Shown here piece after piece: positions 32,065 through 41,620 of a stretch of 64,000 bases of DNA. The position numbers and the translations under genes were made by a program. The stretch spans positions 893,001 to 957,000 of the forward strand of contig NZ_CP099760.1 of assembly GCF_040760005.1 (NCBI RefSeq). The letters are read 5' to 3'. The stretch comes from Pseudomonas sp. stari2 (GTDB lineage: Bacteria; Pseudomonadota; Gammaproteobacteria; Pseudomonadales; Pseudomonadaceae). The notes beneath the pieces were generated by a model. It searched no databases. It was not told the DNA's origin and saw only the letters and a program-made list of their open reading frames with translations. Positions within the stretch are counted from its first letter, which is position 1, and every line of letters begins with the position of its first letter.

Positions 32065-32209
32065 GTTTGCATCCTGATGAAAGAGCTGAGCCTTGGGCCG
32101 CGCCGGGGGCGGCCGAGTTCCCTGCAAGCATAGAGGGTTTGCAGGGTGGTGGCTGCCCCTTGCCTTCGTGCGGCATCCCCCCGAAGCTATACGCCTTCAG
32201 GAGAACCCG

Positions 32210-32512
32210 ATGAACCTTGTTGAACTGACCGAACGCCTGCACGCCATTCGCGACCGCAATGACTGGCGGCAATTTCACAGCCCGAAAAACCTGGCCATGG
32301 CCGCCAGCGTGGAAATGTCCGAGCTGGTGGAAATCTTCCAGTGGCTGACCGAAGACCAGTCCCGCGAATTGCCGGCGGACAAACTGGCCCACGCCGGCCA
32401 GGAAGTCGGCGACATCGTCCTTTATCTGTTGCTGCTGTGCAGCGAGCTGGGGCTGGACATGAATGAAGTGGTGCGCAGCAAGCTCGCCGACAGCGAACGG
32501 CGGTTCAGCTGA
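32210..32512 (+). CDS. MazG-like nucleotide pyrophosphohydrolase
   Basis: A 100-residue all-helical NTP pyrophosphohydrolase of the MazG-like/RS21-C6 type. The metal-binding helices are visible: SVEMSELVEIFQW (ExxE pattern) and AGQEVGDIVLYLLLLC (ExxD pattern). Relatives hydrolyse dCTP or other noncanonical nucleotides; the substrate is not fixed by sequence. The start at 32210 has AGGAG 7 bases upstream. The stop shares one base with the cmoM start (TGATG), so the two are translationally coupled. Confidence 0.9.
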   Translation: MNLVELTERLHAIRDRNDWRQFHSPKNLAMAASVEMSELVEIFQWLTEDQSRELPADKLAHAGQEVGDIVLYLLLLCSELGLDMNEVVRSKLADSERRFS

Positions 32513-33261
32513 TGAGCGACCGTCATTTCGATCAGTTGGCGACCCGTTTCGCCGAAAAGATCTACGGCGGCGCCAAAGGCGCGATCCGCCTTGCGGTGTT
32601 GCAGGCCGATCTTGCCGAAGCCTTGCCGGATCGTCCGTTGCGGGTGCTGGACATCGGCGGTGGCCTGGGCCACATGTCGTTGTGGCTGGCCGAGCGCGGA
32701 CACGAGGTGACCTTTACCGAGCCGGCCGAACCGATGCTCGAAGGCGCGCGTCAGCGTTTCGCCGAGGCCGGGCAGACCGCGACGTTCATTCAGGCGCCGT
32801 GGCAGGAGCTGCTCGGCCAACTCACCGAACCTTATGACGTGGTGATCTGCCACGCCGTGCTCGAATGGCTGGCCGAACCCCACGCGATCCTGCCGGTGCT
32901 GCATCAACTGACCAAACCCGGTGGCTGGCTGTCGCTGGCGTTCTACAACCGTGATGCGCTGGTCTACCGCAACCTGCTCAAAGGCCATTTCAAGAAAATG
33001 CGCAGGAACGACATGGCCGGCGAAAAGCAGAGCCTGACCCCGCAGCAGCCGCTCGATCCACGGGAGTTGGCCGCGCAACTCGAAGGGTTGTGGCAGGTCG
33101 AAAGTCAGAGCGGGGTGCGGGTTTTCCACGATTACATGCCGGTGGAATTCCAGGCTCGTGCCGAGTTGATTGATTTGCTCGAGATGGAGCTCGCCCATCG
33201 TCGTCACCCAAGCTTCGCCGGGCTTGGGCGCTACTTGCACTGGATCTGCCGGCCGATCTGA
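32512..33261 (+). CDS. cmoM: tRNA 5-carboxymethoxyuridine methyltransferase CmoM
   Basis: CmoM (formerly SmtA) methylates the carboxyl of cmo5U34 in tRNA using SAM, aiding wobble decoding. The protein has 249 residues and starts DRHFDQLATRFAEKIYGGAKG, very like E. coli CmoM. The SAM motif is VLDIGGGLGHMSLWLAERGH. HAVLEWLAEP, GGWLSLAFYN and the C-terminal GVRVFHDYMP are family landmarks. It is coupled to the MazG-like gene and is followed after 12 bases by the first DUF4136 lipoprotein gene. Confidence 0.94.
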   Translation: MSDRHFDQLATRFAEKIYGGAKGAIRLAVLQADLAEALPDRPLRVLDIGGGLGHMSLWLAERGHEVTFTEPAEPMLEGARQRFAEAGQTATFIQAPWQELLGQLTEPYDVVICHAVLEWLAEPHAILPVLHQLTKPGGWLSLAFYNRDALVYRNLLKGHFKKMRRNDMAGEKQSLTPQQPLDPRELAAQLEGLWQVESQSGVRVFHDYMPVEFQARAELIDLLEMELAHRRHPSFAGLGRYLHWICRPI

Positions 33262-33273
33262 TCGGAGCATGAA

Positions 33274-33885
33274 ATGAAAGGTCATTCAGGGTTATTGCTG
33301 ATCTGTCTGGGCTTGGCCGCCTGCCAGGGCAGCAACCCTTATGTGGCGCAGTCGCGGCCATTGCCGCCGGCGCCTCCGCAAGCCGCGACCACCTTCGACC
33401 GCAGCGCTTATCCCGCGCCACCACGGGATTACGGGCGCTACCGCAGTTGGGCGTGGCTCAACGGACGCCTGCCGCCGGGGAGTGCCTGGGCGGATTCGGC
33501 GCAAGTGGCCGAAGCGGTCAGCAGTGCGCTGGATCAACGCGGCTTGCGCCCACTTCATGACAATCGCCCGGCCGACTTGTTCGTCAGCGCCAACCTGAGT
33601 CTGGAAACCCGCTTGCGCCAGGTCCAGGACGATTACGGTTATTACGGCGGATACGGTGGCTATGACCGTTACGGCCGCGGTTACGGTATGTACAACACAG
33701 TGCCGGTCGTGCGCACCTATCAGGAACAGGTCGTGGTGGTACGGGTCGATCTGTTCGATGCCGGCACCGGTCAGCCGGTCTGGAGTGCCAGCGCCGAAAC
33801 CGGCACCCAGGGCAACCAGAGTGACCGGGCCGATGCGATCCGGGAGGCTGTCGAAAAGGCCATGTCGGCGTATCCTCCCAGTTAG
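33274..33885 (+). CDS. DUF4136 lipoprotein, first copy
   Basis: A 203-residue lipoprotein with signal peptide and lipobox (LGLAAC). The DUF4136 core includes the YRSWAWLNG opening, [10 protein letters not shown], and a C-terminal [18 protein letters not shown] Tyr/Gly-rich stretch at about 120-140 ([18 protein letters not shown]) interrupts the core. The function is unknown; such proteins are probably outer-membrane associated. It lies 12 bases after cmoM and 54 bases before a clear paralogue. Confidence 0.88.
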   Translation: MKGHSGLLLICLGLAACQGSNPYVAQSRPLPPAPPQAATTFDRSAYPAPPRDYGRYRSWAWLNGRLPPGSAWADSAQVAEAVSSALDQRGLRPLHDNRPADLFVSANLSLETRLRQVQDDYGYYGGYGGYDRYGRGYGMYNTVPVVRTYQEQVVVVRVDLFDAGTGQPVWSASAETGTQGNQSDRADAIREAVEKAMSAYPPS

Positions 33886-33939
33886 CTTCCCGTGAACTGG
33901 AAGCTCCCTCAGGTTCATGTTTTCCACCGGAGAAAAACC

Positions 33940-34497
33940 ATGTTCCGCCGTTTTGCTTTACTGGCCATGGCCGCGCTGCTCAGTGCCTGCGCCGCCAACC
34001 AGGTCAATCATGACTTTGACGCCAGCCGCGACTTTGCCGCCTACCGCAGCTGGAGCTGGAAAGAACCCGCCCTGCAATACCGCCCTGACGACCCACGGAT
34101 CAAGAGCGACCTTACCGAACAGCGGATTCGCCAGTCCGTCGCCGATCAACTCGACCAGCGCGGCCTGCGTCCTGCCGCTGCGGGCACCAAGGGTGACTTG
34201 AATGTGCAAACCTACCTGATCGTCGAGGATCGCCAGCAGCAGGTCACCACCAACTATGGCGGTGGTTGGGGTGGCCCATGGAACGGTTACTGGGGCGCAC
34301 CGATGTACAACGAAACCCGCAACATCACCTACAAGGTCGCTACGATCCAGATCGACCTGCTCGACGGCAAGGACGGCAAACTGGTGTGGCGCGGCAGCGA
34401 TGAACAGATGCTCAGCCGCACGCCGAATCCGGCGGATCGCAACAGCGCCATCCATGAAACGGTGACGCGGATTCTGTCGAACTACCCTCCGCGCTGA
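33940..34497 (+). CDS. DUF4136 lipoprotein, second copy
   Basis: A 185-residue lipoprotein (lipobox LLSAC) clearly paralogous to the preceding gene: both have YRSWxW, DQRGLRP, a Gly/aromatic loop (here GGGWGGPWNGYWG) and end near YPP. The ATG at 33940 has GGAGA upstream and begins the signal peptide; the longer open frame from 33892 is not used. A strong terminator follows 10 bases after the stop, so the two lipoprotein genes end one transcript, possibly the one starting at the MazG-like gene. Function unknown. Confidence 0.88.
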   Translation: MFRRFALLAMAALLSACAANQVNHDFDASRDFAAYRSWSWKEPALQYRPDDPRIKSDLTEQRIRQSVADQLDQRGLRPAAAGTKGDLNVQTYLIVEDRQQQVTTNYGGGWGGPWNGYWGAPMYNETRNITYKVATIQIDLLDGKDGKLVWRGSDEQMLSRTPNPADRNSAIHETVTRILSNYPPR

Positions 34498-34507
34498 GCC
34501 TGCGCAC

Positions 34508-34539
34508 AAAAAACGGGAGCCAATGGCTCCCGTTTTTTT
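34508..34539 (+). terminator. Intrinsic terminator after the DUF4136 pair
   Basis: AAACGGGAGCC and GGCTCCCGTTT pair around AAT and are followed by a run of T. It separates the lipoprotein operon from tadG. Confidence 0.92.
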
Positions 34540-34645
34540 ATGGAGAAGCGGCTGGCGCGTTGCCAGCAGTGTCGTTGCGCCGGGTCTACACTGACATCCA
34601 CCAATGGAGCTTGCGCCCGGCCGTGCGCCGGCAAAGGAGTGCGCC

Positions 34646-36643
34646 ATGTCGCGTCTTTCGCAGTGTCGCGGCCCCGCCCGACAGCGCGGGGCCATCGGCT
34701 TGATGGCGGCCGCGACCCTCAGCCTCGCGCTGATCCTGATGTTGCTGGTGGTGGACACCGGCCGTCTGTACATGGAACAACGCAAATTGCAGCGGCTGGT
34801 GGATAACGCGGCGCTGGAGGCGGTCAGCCGTGGCGGCAACTGCCTGCCGGGCCTCACGGCGGCCAGTTACGCGGGGCAAAGTGCGACACGCAACGGTTTT
34901 GTCACGGACGCGAATAATGTGCTGGTGGTCGACTGCGGCACACTGGTAACGGCCTCCAGCGGTTTGCGCACGTTCAGCGTGGACGCCACTCAGGCGGTGG
35001 CGGTCAAGGTCGCGGCCAACCACACCGTGACCACCAGTTTCGCCGGTGGTGTGCAGTCACTCTTCAGCGGCACACCGCTGAGCCTCAACACCGTGCTCTA
35101 TGCCTCGGCCGTGGCCGCGCAACCCCAGCCCACCGTGGCCCAACTGAATATCCGCAGCAACCTGGCCAACATCAGCACCGCTCAGTCGAGCATTCTCAAC
35201 CCGCTGGTCTCCGGCTTGCTGGGCGGCAATGTGAATCTGACGGCGGTGGGCTGGAACGGCCTGCTCAACACCGACATCAATCTGCTCAGTTATCTGAATC
35301 AACTGGCGATCAACCTCAACGTCGCCGCCGGCAACTACACTCAGTTGCTCAATACCCAGACCACCGTGACGCAATTGATCCAGGCCGCGATTACGGTGGT
35401 CCAGCTCAATGGCGCAACCGCCGACGTGATTACCGCGCTGGGGCAACTGCAAGTCGCGGCGATCAATGCCGCGCCACTCAAGCTGGGCGATATCCTGCAA
35501 TTGCAGACCGGCACCACGGCGGCCGGGCTCGACGCCAATCTGCAACTGCTGCAACTGATCCAGGGCGTGATCCAGCTGGCCAACAGCAACAGCGCGGTGG
35601 CCGCCACCCTGCCGATCAGCGTGCTGGGGCTGGCGAATGTCACGGTGCGGGTCAAGGTCATCGAGCCGCCGCAGTTCTCCGCTATCGGTGATCCGGCGCT
35701 GGCCAAGGCCAACCCCACCGGGCCGAACCGGATTTACGTGCGCACCGCGCAGATCCGCACGATGCTTTCGGTGAATCTGCCGGTGTTGTCCGGGGTTGCC
35801 GGGCTGACCAACGCCGTGCTGGGACTGGTCGGAACCCTGACCCCGACACTAAATGCACTGCTCAGCCTGAATCTGGTCGCCACCCTGAACTCGGTGGGCT
35901 GCCTGCTCGGTGCAGGTTGCCAGCAATTGGACCCACTGCTGCTGCCCTCGCCGGAAATCGACATCAGCCTCGATGCCGGGGGCGCCATCAGTTACGTCAC
36001 CGACTACAGCTGCCCCACCGGCAACACCGGGACCAAGAGCCTGACGGCCCACACCATCACCTCCGTCGCCGATCTCAAACTGGGCAAGATCGACCCGACC
36101 AACGCCTTTTCTTCTTCTGCCGAGCCCACGGTCACCCCGCTGCCGTTGGTGGATCTGGGCATCGTGACGTGCCACAAAATCCTTGGAATCGGCACTTGCG
36201 ACCCGAGCACCCACGTGCAATACGGCGCCGGCGGCATTGCGATCATGGTCGATACCCAAGTGGCGAAAAACACCCAGGATCTGGTGTTTTCCAGCGGCAC
36301 GCCGTTTGCCACGCCGCCCAACCTGAAGCTGCCGCCGAGCGTGATTTCCGTCGCACCCACCAGCAACATCGTCAACAGCCTGGCGAGCACCTTGGCCGGG
36401 ATCAATCTGATCGTTTACAAGCCGCAGGGCAGCAACCCGCTGGGTGCTATCGTTACCGGTGTCGCCAGCCTGATCAGCGATGTGACGACGATCCTGCAAC
36501 CGCTGATCACCAATCTGGTCAGCCCTCTGCTGGATCCGCTGCTCAACAATTTGCTCAGTGGACTGGGGATCAATCTGATGGACGTGGACGTCGGCGCCAA
36601 CATGACCTGCGGCCAGACCGGCAAGGCTTATCTGGTGATCTAG
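34646..36643 (+). CDS. tadG: Tad pilus assembly protein TadG
   Basis: TadG-type proteins are anchored, mostly periplasmic parts of the Flp/Tad pilus machine. The protein has 665 residues. Near the N-terminus RQRGAIGLMAAATLSLALIL gives the TadE/G-like membrane segment, then VVDTGRLYMEQRKLQRLVDNAA. The remainder is long, rich in Asn, Leu and Thr, with helical blocks (200-330) and a Cys-containing C-terminal part. The start at 34646 has AAGGAG 8 bases upstream. It is transcribed on its own here and meets pprA tail to tail with a four-base overlap. In P. aeruginosa tadG also lies beside pprB (PA4296-PA4297). Confidence 0.85.
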   Translation: MSRLSQCRGPARQRGAIGLMAAATLSLALILMLLVVDTGRLYMEQRKLQRLVDNAALEAVSRGGNCLPGLTAASYAGQSATRNGFVTDANNVLVVDCGTLVTASSGLRTFSVDATQAVAVKVAANHTVTTSFAGGVQSLFSGTPLSLNTVLYASAVAAQPQPTVAQLNIRSNLANISTAQSSILNPLVSGLLGGNVNLTAVGWNGLLNTDINLLSYLNQLAINLNVAAGNYTQLLNTQTTVTQLIQAAITVVQLNGATADVITALGQLQVAAINAAPLKLGDILQLQTGTTAAGLDANLQLLQLIQGVIQLANSNSAVAATLPISVLGLANVTVRVKVIEPPQFSAIGDPALAKANPTGPNRIYVRTAQIRTMLSVNLPVLSGVAGLTNAVLGLVGTLTPTLNALLSLNLVATLNSVGCLLGAGCQQLDPLLLPSPEIDISLDAGGAISYVTDYSCPTGNTGTKSLTAHTITSVADLKLGKIDPTNAFSSSAEPTVTPLPLVDLGIVTCHKILGIGTCDPSTHVQYGAGGIAIMVDTQVAKNTQDLVFSSGTPFATPPNLKLPPSVISVAPTSNIVNSLASTLAGINLIVYKPQGSNPLGAIVTGVASLISDVTTILQPLITNLVSPLLDPLLNNLLSGLGINLMDVDVGANMTCGQTGKAYLVI

Positions 36644-39390
36644 TCGTCGGTGGCGATCGGCAGTTCGATGCAAAAGCGTGCGCCGTCCAGCGAGTTGCGC
36701 ACACTGAGGTGACCGCCCATGTTTTCAATGATCCCGTAACTCACCGACAACCCCAGACCGGTGCCGACACCCACCGGTTTGGTGGTGAAGAACGGCTCGA
36801 ATATCCGCTCAAGCAGACGCGGATCGATACCGCCACCATTGTCCTCGACCCACAGTCGCACCTTCTGCTCGTCGTGCTCGGCATAGATCGAGATCCAGGG
36901 TTTGAACCCTGAGTCAGACTCGCGCTTGCCCAGCAACGCATCCCGGGCGTTGACCATCAGGTTGATCAACACCTGCTCCAACTGATCGACGTAACCGCGC
37001 ACCTGAACCTCGAACGGGGTTTCACTGATGCGCAAATCCACGCCTTTGCCGCGCATGCCTTCGGCCAACAACGACAGCGTGCCTTCGATGGCGCTGGCCG
37101 GGTTGAACAGCTGTTGTTCGATCTCCGAGCGACGGCCGAACACTCGCATGTGGTCCACTACTTTCGCGGCGCGCTGGACCTGGGCGTCGATGCGGTTGAG
37201 TTTGTCGGTCAGGTAGTCGATCTGCACATCGCCGTTGCTCAGGCGCTTCTGCACGTTGACGATGGCCATGCGCATGACGTTCAACGGCTGATTGATTTCA
37301 TGGGCGAGACCTGTGGCCATTTCGCCGAGGGTGGCCATTTTTGCGCTTTGCGTGAGTTGTTGTTGGGAGCGGCGCACTTCGGTGTTGTCGCGGCCAACGG
37401 CTTGCACTTCGATCAGTTTGCCGTGCTCATCGAACACGCCGCGATCCGACCACACCCACCATGCATGCTCGCGCCCCGGCAATTGCAGGTTGATTTCGGC
37501 GGTGCTGACGGGGGACTCCGGGGTCAACAACGCCAGACGCTCGACGAAGTCTGCACGTTGTACGTCCGACATCCAACTGCCCAGATTGACCCCGGGTAAA
37601 TCTTCGGGCGCGCATTCCAGATACTTCGCCAAAGGACGGTTGCCGAAGGTCAGGATCAGGTCCGGACGATAACGGCAGATCATCGCTGGCGAGTCTTCCA
37701 CCAGAATCCGGTAGCGTTCTTCACTCTGTCTGACTTGTTCGGCGGCCAACGTTGCTTCGGTGACATCCAGCCAGAGCCCAACGGCTTCCACCGGCAGCCC
37801 GAGGTCATTGCGCAGCAGGCGGGCTTCGTCGAGCAGCCAGTGGTAATCGCCGTGACTGTCGCGAAGGCGATAGCGGGCGCGTACCGAACCTTCGCGCAAC
37901 AGTTGGCGGGTGCGTTCGAAATACAGGGGCCGATCATCCGGGTGTATCCGCTCCACCAACGCACCGGCATCGCAGTCTTCCAGGCTCCAGCCCAGCAGCG
38001 GTTGCAGACTGGCGCTGAAAAACGCCGGCAGCAAGGCCCCTTCGACGTAGTGCTGGACATAGATGACCGCCGGCGAGCTGGCGATCAGATTGTCCAGCCG
38101 CGCATGGGCCGCAGCGGCCAGTTGCTGCTGGTTCTTGATGTCGCTGATGTCCAGCATGAAGCCCGCCAGCCGGCGGTGATCGCCGGTGCCGCTGACCTGC
38201 CCCTGAAGGCGATACCACGCGGGCGTCTGACTGGCATCGGGTCGATGCAGACGCACGCACAGATCGAGGATTTCCCCATGTATCTGCAGGGCTTGCAGTC
38301 GGCTGCGCACCTCTTCGCGGTCAGCGGGGTGGATCAGGTTCAGCCAGTGTTCCAGGGGCAGCGTCGAGCTGTCCTGTTGCAGGGTGACGGCCAGCGTCGG
38401 GGCCAGCTGAATGTGTTCGCCAATGCTGCCGATTTCCCACCAGCCGGTGCCCAGCAATGTCTGCAACGACTCGAGGCGCTCCAGTTGCAGTTGATGCTGC
38501 TGCTCACGCAAACGCCCGAGCAACGGCCCCGCCAGAGCGCCGGCCAGCATCAACCAGTCACTGTCGGTCAGATAGGGCGCGGTCTTGTCGACGGCGTAAA
38601 AACCGCAGAGTAGCCACGCCATCACGCCTCTATCGTCGCTGTAGGGCACGGCGAAACCCTCGGCATTGCCGAACAGCCCCTGCACCCGTGTGTGTTCATA
38701 CTGGCCATAATGCGCGCCGAGGCGTTGCGGGCCGGTGCCATTGAGGCTGTCCAGCGGCGTGCCCAGGCGTTGGCCGTCGTGCCATAGCGCGGGCGCGTCG
38801 TGGGCGTGGAACTGGCAGTGAATCTGCCAGCCCAGTTCCTGTTCATCGAGCAGTGCGAGCGCCACACACGGGATCTGCCAGAGCTGGGCGATGATCTGCA
38901 GTTGATCGCTGACGACCACCGGCAGTCGTCCCAGGCTGCAACTGCGCAACTGCTTGCTGATCTGCTCGGCGATCCTGTGGCACGCCTCGCGCTGATGGGC
39001 TTGCCGGCGTTCGGACAAGAGGTCGGCAATGTCGATCAGTTGCAGCAGCCAGCCGTTGCCCAGAGGCTGGGCCCAGCCGCGCAGGTGCAGGGTCTGTTCG
39101 CCCAGGCCGGGGAAGTCCAGGTCCAGCAGTAGCCCTTGCCATTCCTGTGGCCGGCCTTCGATCGCCAGTGTGCTGTGGGGTAGCAGTAAATCGTGCAGTG
39201 GCAACGGTTTGTCATAGGGAATCTGCTGTGCCAGCAACAGGCGCAAGGGGCCGGCCATCTGCAATACGGCGCCTTCGCCATCGAGGTACAGGTGCAGGCC
39301 CGTCGCGGGCGAGCCGAGCACGTCCGGCAGGTCGCCGGCCAGCGGCGCGCGCTTGAGCAGGCGGCCGAACAGATTGTCCCCGGACGTCAA
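36640..39390 (-). CDS. pprA: PprA-like sensor histidine kinase of the Tad locus
   Basis: PprA is the sensor of the PprAB system that controls Tad pili and adhesins in P. aeruginosa. The protein has 916 residues with no transmembrane helix. It has a GAF-like region (about 140-320), PAS domains (about 320-440 and 450-580) and a third PAS (about 590-700), then a HisKA/HATPase core: phosphoacceptor His in [18 protein letters not shown]-box [14 protein letters not shown]1 DNGGGIDP, G2 [12 protein letters not shown]. All ATP-binding boxes look intact. It overlaps tadF by ATGA. The name rests on length, domains and position beside fppA and pprB. Confidence 0.85.
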   Translation of the reverse strand: MTSGDNLFGRLLKRAPLAGDLPDVLGSPATGLHLYLDGEGAVLQMAGPLRLLLAQQIPYDKPLPLHDLLLPHSTLAIEGRPQEWQGLLLDLDFPGLGEQTLHLRGWAQPLGNGWLLQLIDIADLLSERRQAHQREACHRIAEQISKQLRSCSLGRLPVVVSDQLQIIAQLWQIPCVALALLDEQELGWQIHCQFHAHDAPALWHDGQRLGTPLDSLNGTGPQRLGAHYGQYEHTRVQGLFGNAEGFAVPYSDDRGVMAWLLCGFYAVDKTAPYLTDSDWLMLAGALAGPLLGRLREQQHQLQLERLESLQTLLGTGWWEIGSIGEHIQLAPTLAVTLQQDSSTLPLEHWLNLIHPADREEVRSRLQALQIHGEILDLCVRLHRPDASQTPAWYRLQGQVSGTGDHRRLAGFMLDISDIKNQQQLAAAAHARLDNLIASSPAVIYVQHYVEGALLPAFFSASLQPLLGWSLEDCDAGALVERIHPDDRPLYFERTRQLLREGSVRARYRLRDSHGDYHWLLDEARLLRNDLGLPVEAVGLWLDVTEATLAAEQVRQSEERYRILVEDSPAMICRYRPDLILTFGNRPLAKYLECAPEDLPGVNLGSWMSDVQRADFVERLALLTPESPVSTAEINLQLPGREHAWWVWSDRGVFDEHGKLIEVQAVGRDNTEVRRSQQQLTQSAKMATLGEMATGLAHEINQPLNVMRMAIVNVQKRLSNGDVQIDYLTDKLNRIDAQVQRAAKVVDHMRVFGRRSEIEQQLFNPASAIEGTLSLLAEGMRGKGVDLRISETPFEVQVRGYVDQLEQVLINLMVNARDALLGKRESDSGFKPWISIYAEHDEQKVRLWVEDNGGGIDPRLLERIFEPFFTTKPVGVGTGLGLSVSYGIIENMGGHLSVRNSLDGARFCIELPIATDD

Positions 39391-39833
39391 AATTTCAGGC
39401 TCGAGCTGGCGGTCAGGTTGGTGGGCAGGCTGGGGACGGCGCCGACGCCCGGTAACACCAGAAACGGAATGACCTGATTGAGCTTGCTGACGGGGTAGTT
39501 GACGCTGACGGTAAGCGTACCCTGCGTCGTGTCATAGATCGCTGAAGTGTCCACGCCGACCACGACGTTCAGGGCGCTGGGCAGGCCTGAAAACTGCTGC
39601 GTCAGGGCGGCATTGGCGGTGTTGACGACAACTGTCGAGTAGTTGGGCGTCGTGGGGTCGACCGCCACACTGCGACGTACCGCTTCAGCGGTGGCCTGAT
39701 TGAACGTCTGCATCAGCACGAACGGCAGGGCATAGCTGACCAGGCCGTAAAACACCGCGAAGAAGATCACGAACACCACGGCGAATTCGATCGCCACCGC
39801 GCCTTTTTGCGCCTTCCGAGAGCCGGTTTTCAT
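39387..39833 (-). CDS. tadF: TadE/TadF-like pseudopilin
   Basis: A 148-residue protein with a pseudopilin-like N-terminus: KAQKGAVAIEFAVVFVIFFAVFYGLVSYA. The sequence after the Gly (AVAIEF) fits processing by the Flp prepilin peptidase. The rest is an extracytoplasmic domain. It is the likely equivalent of PA4294. The ATG at 39833 is used; a GTG at 39857 is also possible because the ribosome site is weak. It is the first gene of tadF-pprA and divergent from fppA with 75 bases between them, which must hold both promoters. Confidence 0.82.
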   Translation of the reverse strand: MKTGSRKAQKGAVAIEFAVVFVIFFAVFYGLVSYALPFVLMQTFNQATAEAVRRSVAVDPTTPNYSTVVVNTANAALTQQFSGLPSALNVVVGVDTSAIYDTTQGTLTVSVNYPVSKLNQVIPFLVLPGVGAVPSLPTNLTASSSLKF

Positions 39834-39908
39834 CCGTGCGTCTACCCTGACAGTCACTGCGTAGTATCAGCATAGAATCATTCAGCCAAAACGGACGGTT
39901 TTTACCGG

Positions 39909-40379
39909 ATGCAAAGCTTTGTTCTTCTGATCTGGTTGACCTTGTGTGCGGCCCAGGATGCCCGGCAGCGAAGGATCACCAACGCCATGACATTGGGCGT
40001 TGGCGCCCTGGCACTGGTTTATCTGCTGTATTTCGGAACGACCTGGACGGGGGCCGCAGCGGAGCAGGGCGGCTGGGCCTGTCTGGTGGCGCTGGCGTTC
40101 ACCCTGCCGGGGTATTTCATGGGACGCATGGGGGCCGGCGATGTGAAATTAATGACAGCCCTTGGCCTTGCGACAGACGGTCTGTCGTTGCTCGGGATTT
40201 TTATCGGCGCCGGTGTCGCAAGCGTCGTCTGGATCCTGCTGGCGCCAAGAGTCTGGCTGCATATGAGTCAAGGGCTTAGGCATCGTCTTCGATATATGGC
40301 GCCATCCATGTCAAAAAAGCTGCCATTTGCGCCGTTCGTGCTGATCGGTTTCCTGCTCGTACTACCTTGGATCCATTAG
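39909..40379 (+). CDS. fppA: Flp prepilin peptidase (A24 family)
   Basis: FppA is the aspartic membrane peptidase that cleaves Flp prepilin and pseudopilins. The protein has 156 residues and is mostly membrane helices. The two catalytic aspartates are visible: in AAQDARQRRI at the N-terminus and in the GxGD motif MGAGDVKLMTALG. It lacks the N-terminal methylase domain of PilD, as expected for the TadV/FppA branch. It reads away from tadF and is followed by pprB after about 125 bases. Confidence 0.93.
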   Translation: MQSFVLLIWLTLCAAQDARQRRITNAMTLGVGALALVYLLYFGTTWTGAAAEQGGWACLVALAFTLPGYFMGRMGAGDVKLMTALGLATDGLSLLGIFIGAGVASVVWILLAPRVWLHMSQGLRHRLRYMAPSMSKKLPFAPFVLIGFLLVLPWIH

Positions 40380-40504
40380 TCGCCAAACGCCACTAGTCTT
40401 ATGTACATAGTCGGAAAGTGCGTCTACTTTCTAATGAACTGGTTATACAGCCAACGGCTGACAGTACAGGAACGGTCAGTTTTGGCCCGGGCATGGAGTG
40501 GCAC

Positions 40505-41281
40505 GTGAACAAGCTTACATCTGCGGTAAAAGTCCTCGTTGTCGATGATCAGGCGCTGATCGTCGAGGAGCTCTGTGAGTTTCTCGAGAGCAGCGGCTAT
40601 CGCTGTGTCCCCTGCGGGTCCGGCAAAGAGGCCGTCGAGCGTTTTGCCGAGGATCCGGCGATCGGTCTGGTGCTGTGCGATCTGCACATGCCGGACCTCG
40701 ACGGCATCCAGCTGGTGCAGGAACTGCAGCGACAGGCCGGCAAGGCGCGGGTGTTCGAGGCGATCATGCTCACCGGCCGCGCCGACAAGCAGGATGTGAT
40801 CAAGGCGTTGCGCGCCGGGATTGCCGACTACTACCAGAAACCGGTCAACCTGGACGAACTGCTCGAAGGCCTGCAGCGTCAGGAGGCCGTGCTGCAGGAA
40901 CGGCAGAAAACCCTGCAGCTGGGGCACCTGAAACAGAAGCTGCAAGACCTGTCGTCGTCCATCGATGATCTGTATCAGGATCTGGACAAGGTGCGTCGCG
41001 GGCCGGCTCCCGTCAGTGAGCAGGCATCGGGTGACACCGATGCGCTGGAGATCCCGGCCATCTTCAATCAGCTGTCGCCGCGGCAACTGGACGTGGCGCG
41101 TCTGGTGGGCAAGGGGCAGACCAATTACCAGATCGCCTGCGAGCTGGGCATCACCGAAAACACCGTCAAGCTTTACGTCTCGCAGGTGCTGCGCCTGACC
41201 CACATGCACAACCGCACCCAACTGGCGCTGGCGCTTTCGCCGAGTGCCGCAGCTTTGCGGCAGCGGGTTACCGCGCACTAG
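40505..41281 (+). CDS. pprB: Response regulator PprB
   Basis: PprB is the DNA-binding partner of PprA; in P. aeruginosa it activates flp-tad, cupE and bapA genes. The protein has 258 residues: an N-terminal receiver (VKVLVVDDQALIVEEL, phosphoacceptor in LVLCDLHMPDLDG, Lys in YYQKPVNL), a linker with a probable coiled coil (QERQKTLQLGHLKQKLQDL), and a C-terminal LuxR-type helix-turn-helix (LSPRQLDVARLVGKGQTNYQ, then GITENTVKLYVSQVL). A GTG at 40505 with GGAG upstream gives the conserved start MNKLTSAVK; an ATG at 40496 is possible. Confidence 0.92.
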   Translation: MNKLTSAVKVLVVDDQALIVEELCEFLESSGYRCVPCGSGKEAVERFAEDPAIGLVLCDLHMPDLDGIQLVQELQRQAGKARVFEAIMLTGRADKQDVIKALRAGIADYYQKPVNLDELLEGLQRQEAVLQERQKTLQLGHLKQKLQDLSSSIDDLYQDLDKVRRGPAPVSEQASGDTDALEIPAIFNQLSPRQLDVARLVGKGQTNYQIACELGITENTVKLYVSQVLRLTHMHNRTQLALALSPSAAALRQRVTAH

Positions 41282-41331
41282 TTCTTTGTTCCTGGTCGCC
41301 ATTGTGCGGCCAGGGGCGTCGACACCTTCAA

Positions 41332-41604
41332 TCAGTTCTTCCTCTCGATCTTGCCCCCGGCGTCGGGGTCATAGAAGTCGGGAATGTCATATTTGTATTT
41401 CTTCAGCCAGCGCTGCATGGCCAGCTCTCGTTCGGTGGCCGTGGCCGCCTGTGGATCGGGGGAGGCGGCCTTGTTGCGGCTTTGCAGCAACAGCCAGCCT
41501 TCGGTTTCCTGCTGCTGGGCCGAGGCGGGACCGGCGTCGATGGCCAGCGCGCCGAGCGGCAGGCTCAACAGGCTCATGCAGCACAGTGTTTTGCAGATGT
41601 TCAT
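41332..41604 (-). CDS. DUF3613 small periplasmic protein of the Tad locus
   Basis: A 90-residue protein with a signal peptide (LCCMSLLSLPLGALA) and a short mature part with ATERELAMQRWLKKYKYDIPDFY, matching the DUF3613 family that accompanies Tad loci (PA4298 position). The function is not known. It is the last gene of the minus-strand tad operon, 16 bases after tadD, and convergent with pprB. Confidence 0.85.
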   Translation of the reverse strand: MNICKTLCCMSLLSLPLGALAIDAGPASAQQQETEGWLLLQSRNKAASPDPQAATATERELAMQRWLKKYKYDIPDFYDPDAGGKIERKN

Positions 41605-41620
41605 GTGGCCTCCCTGAGGT

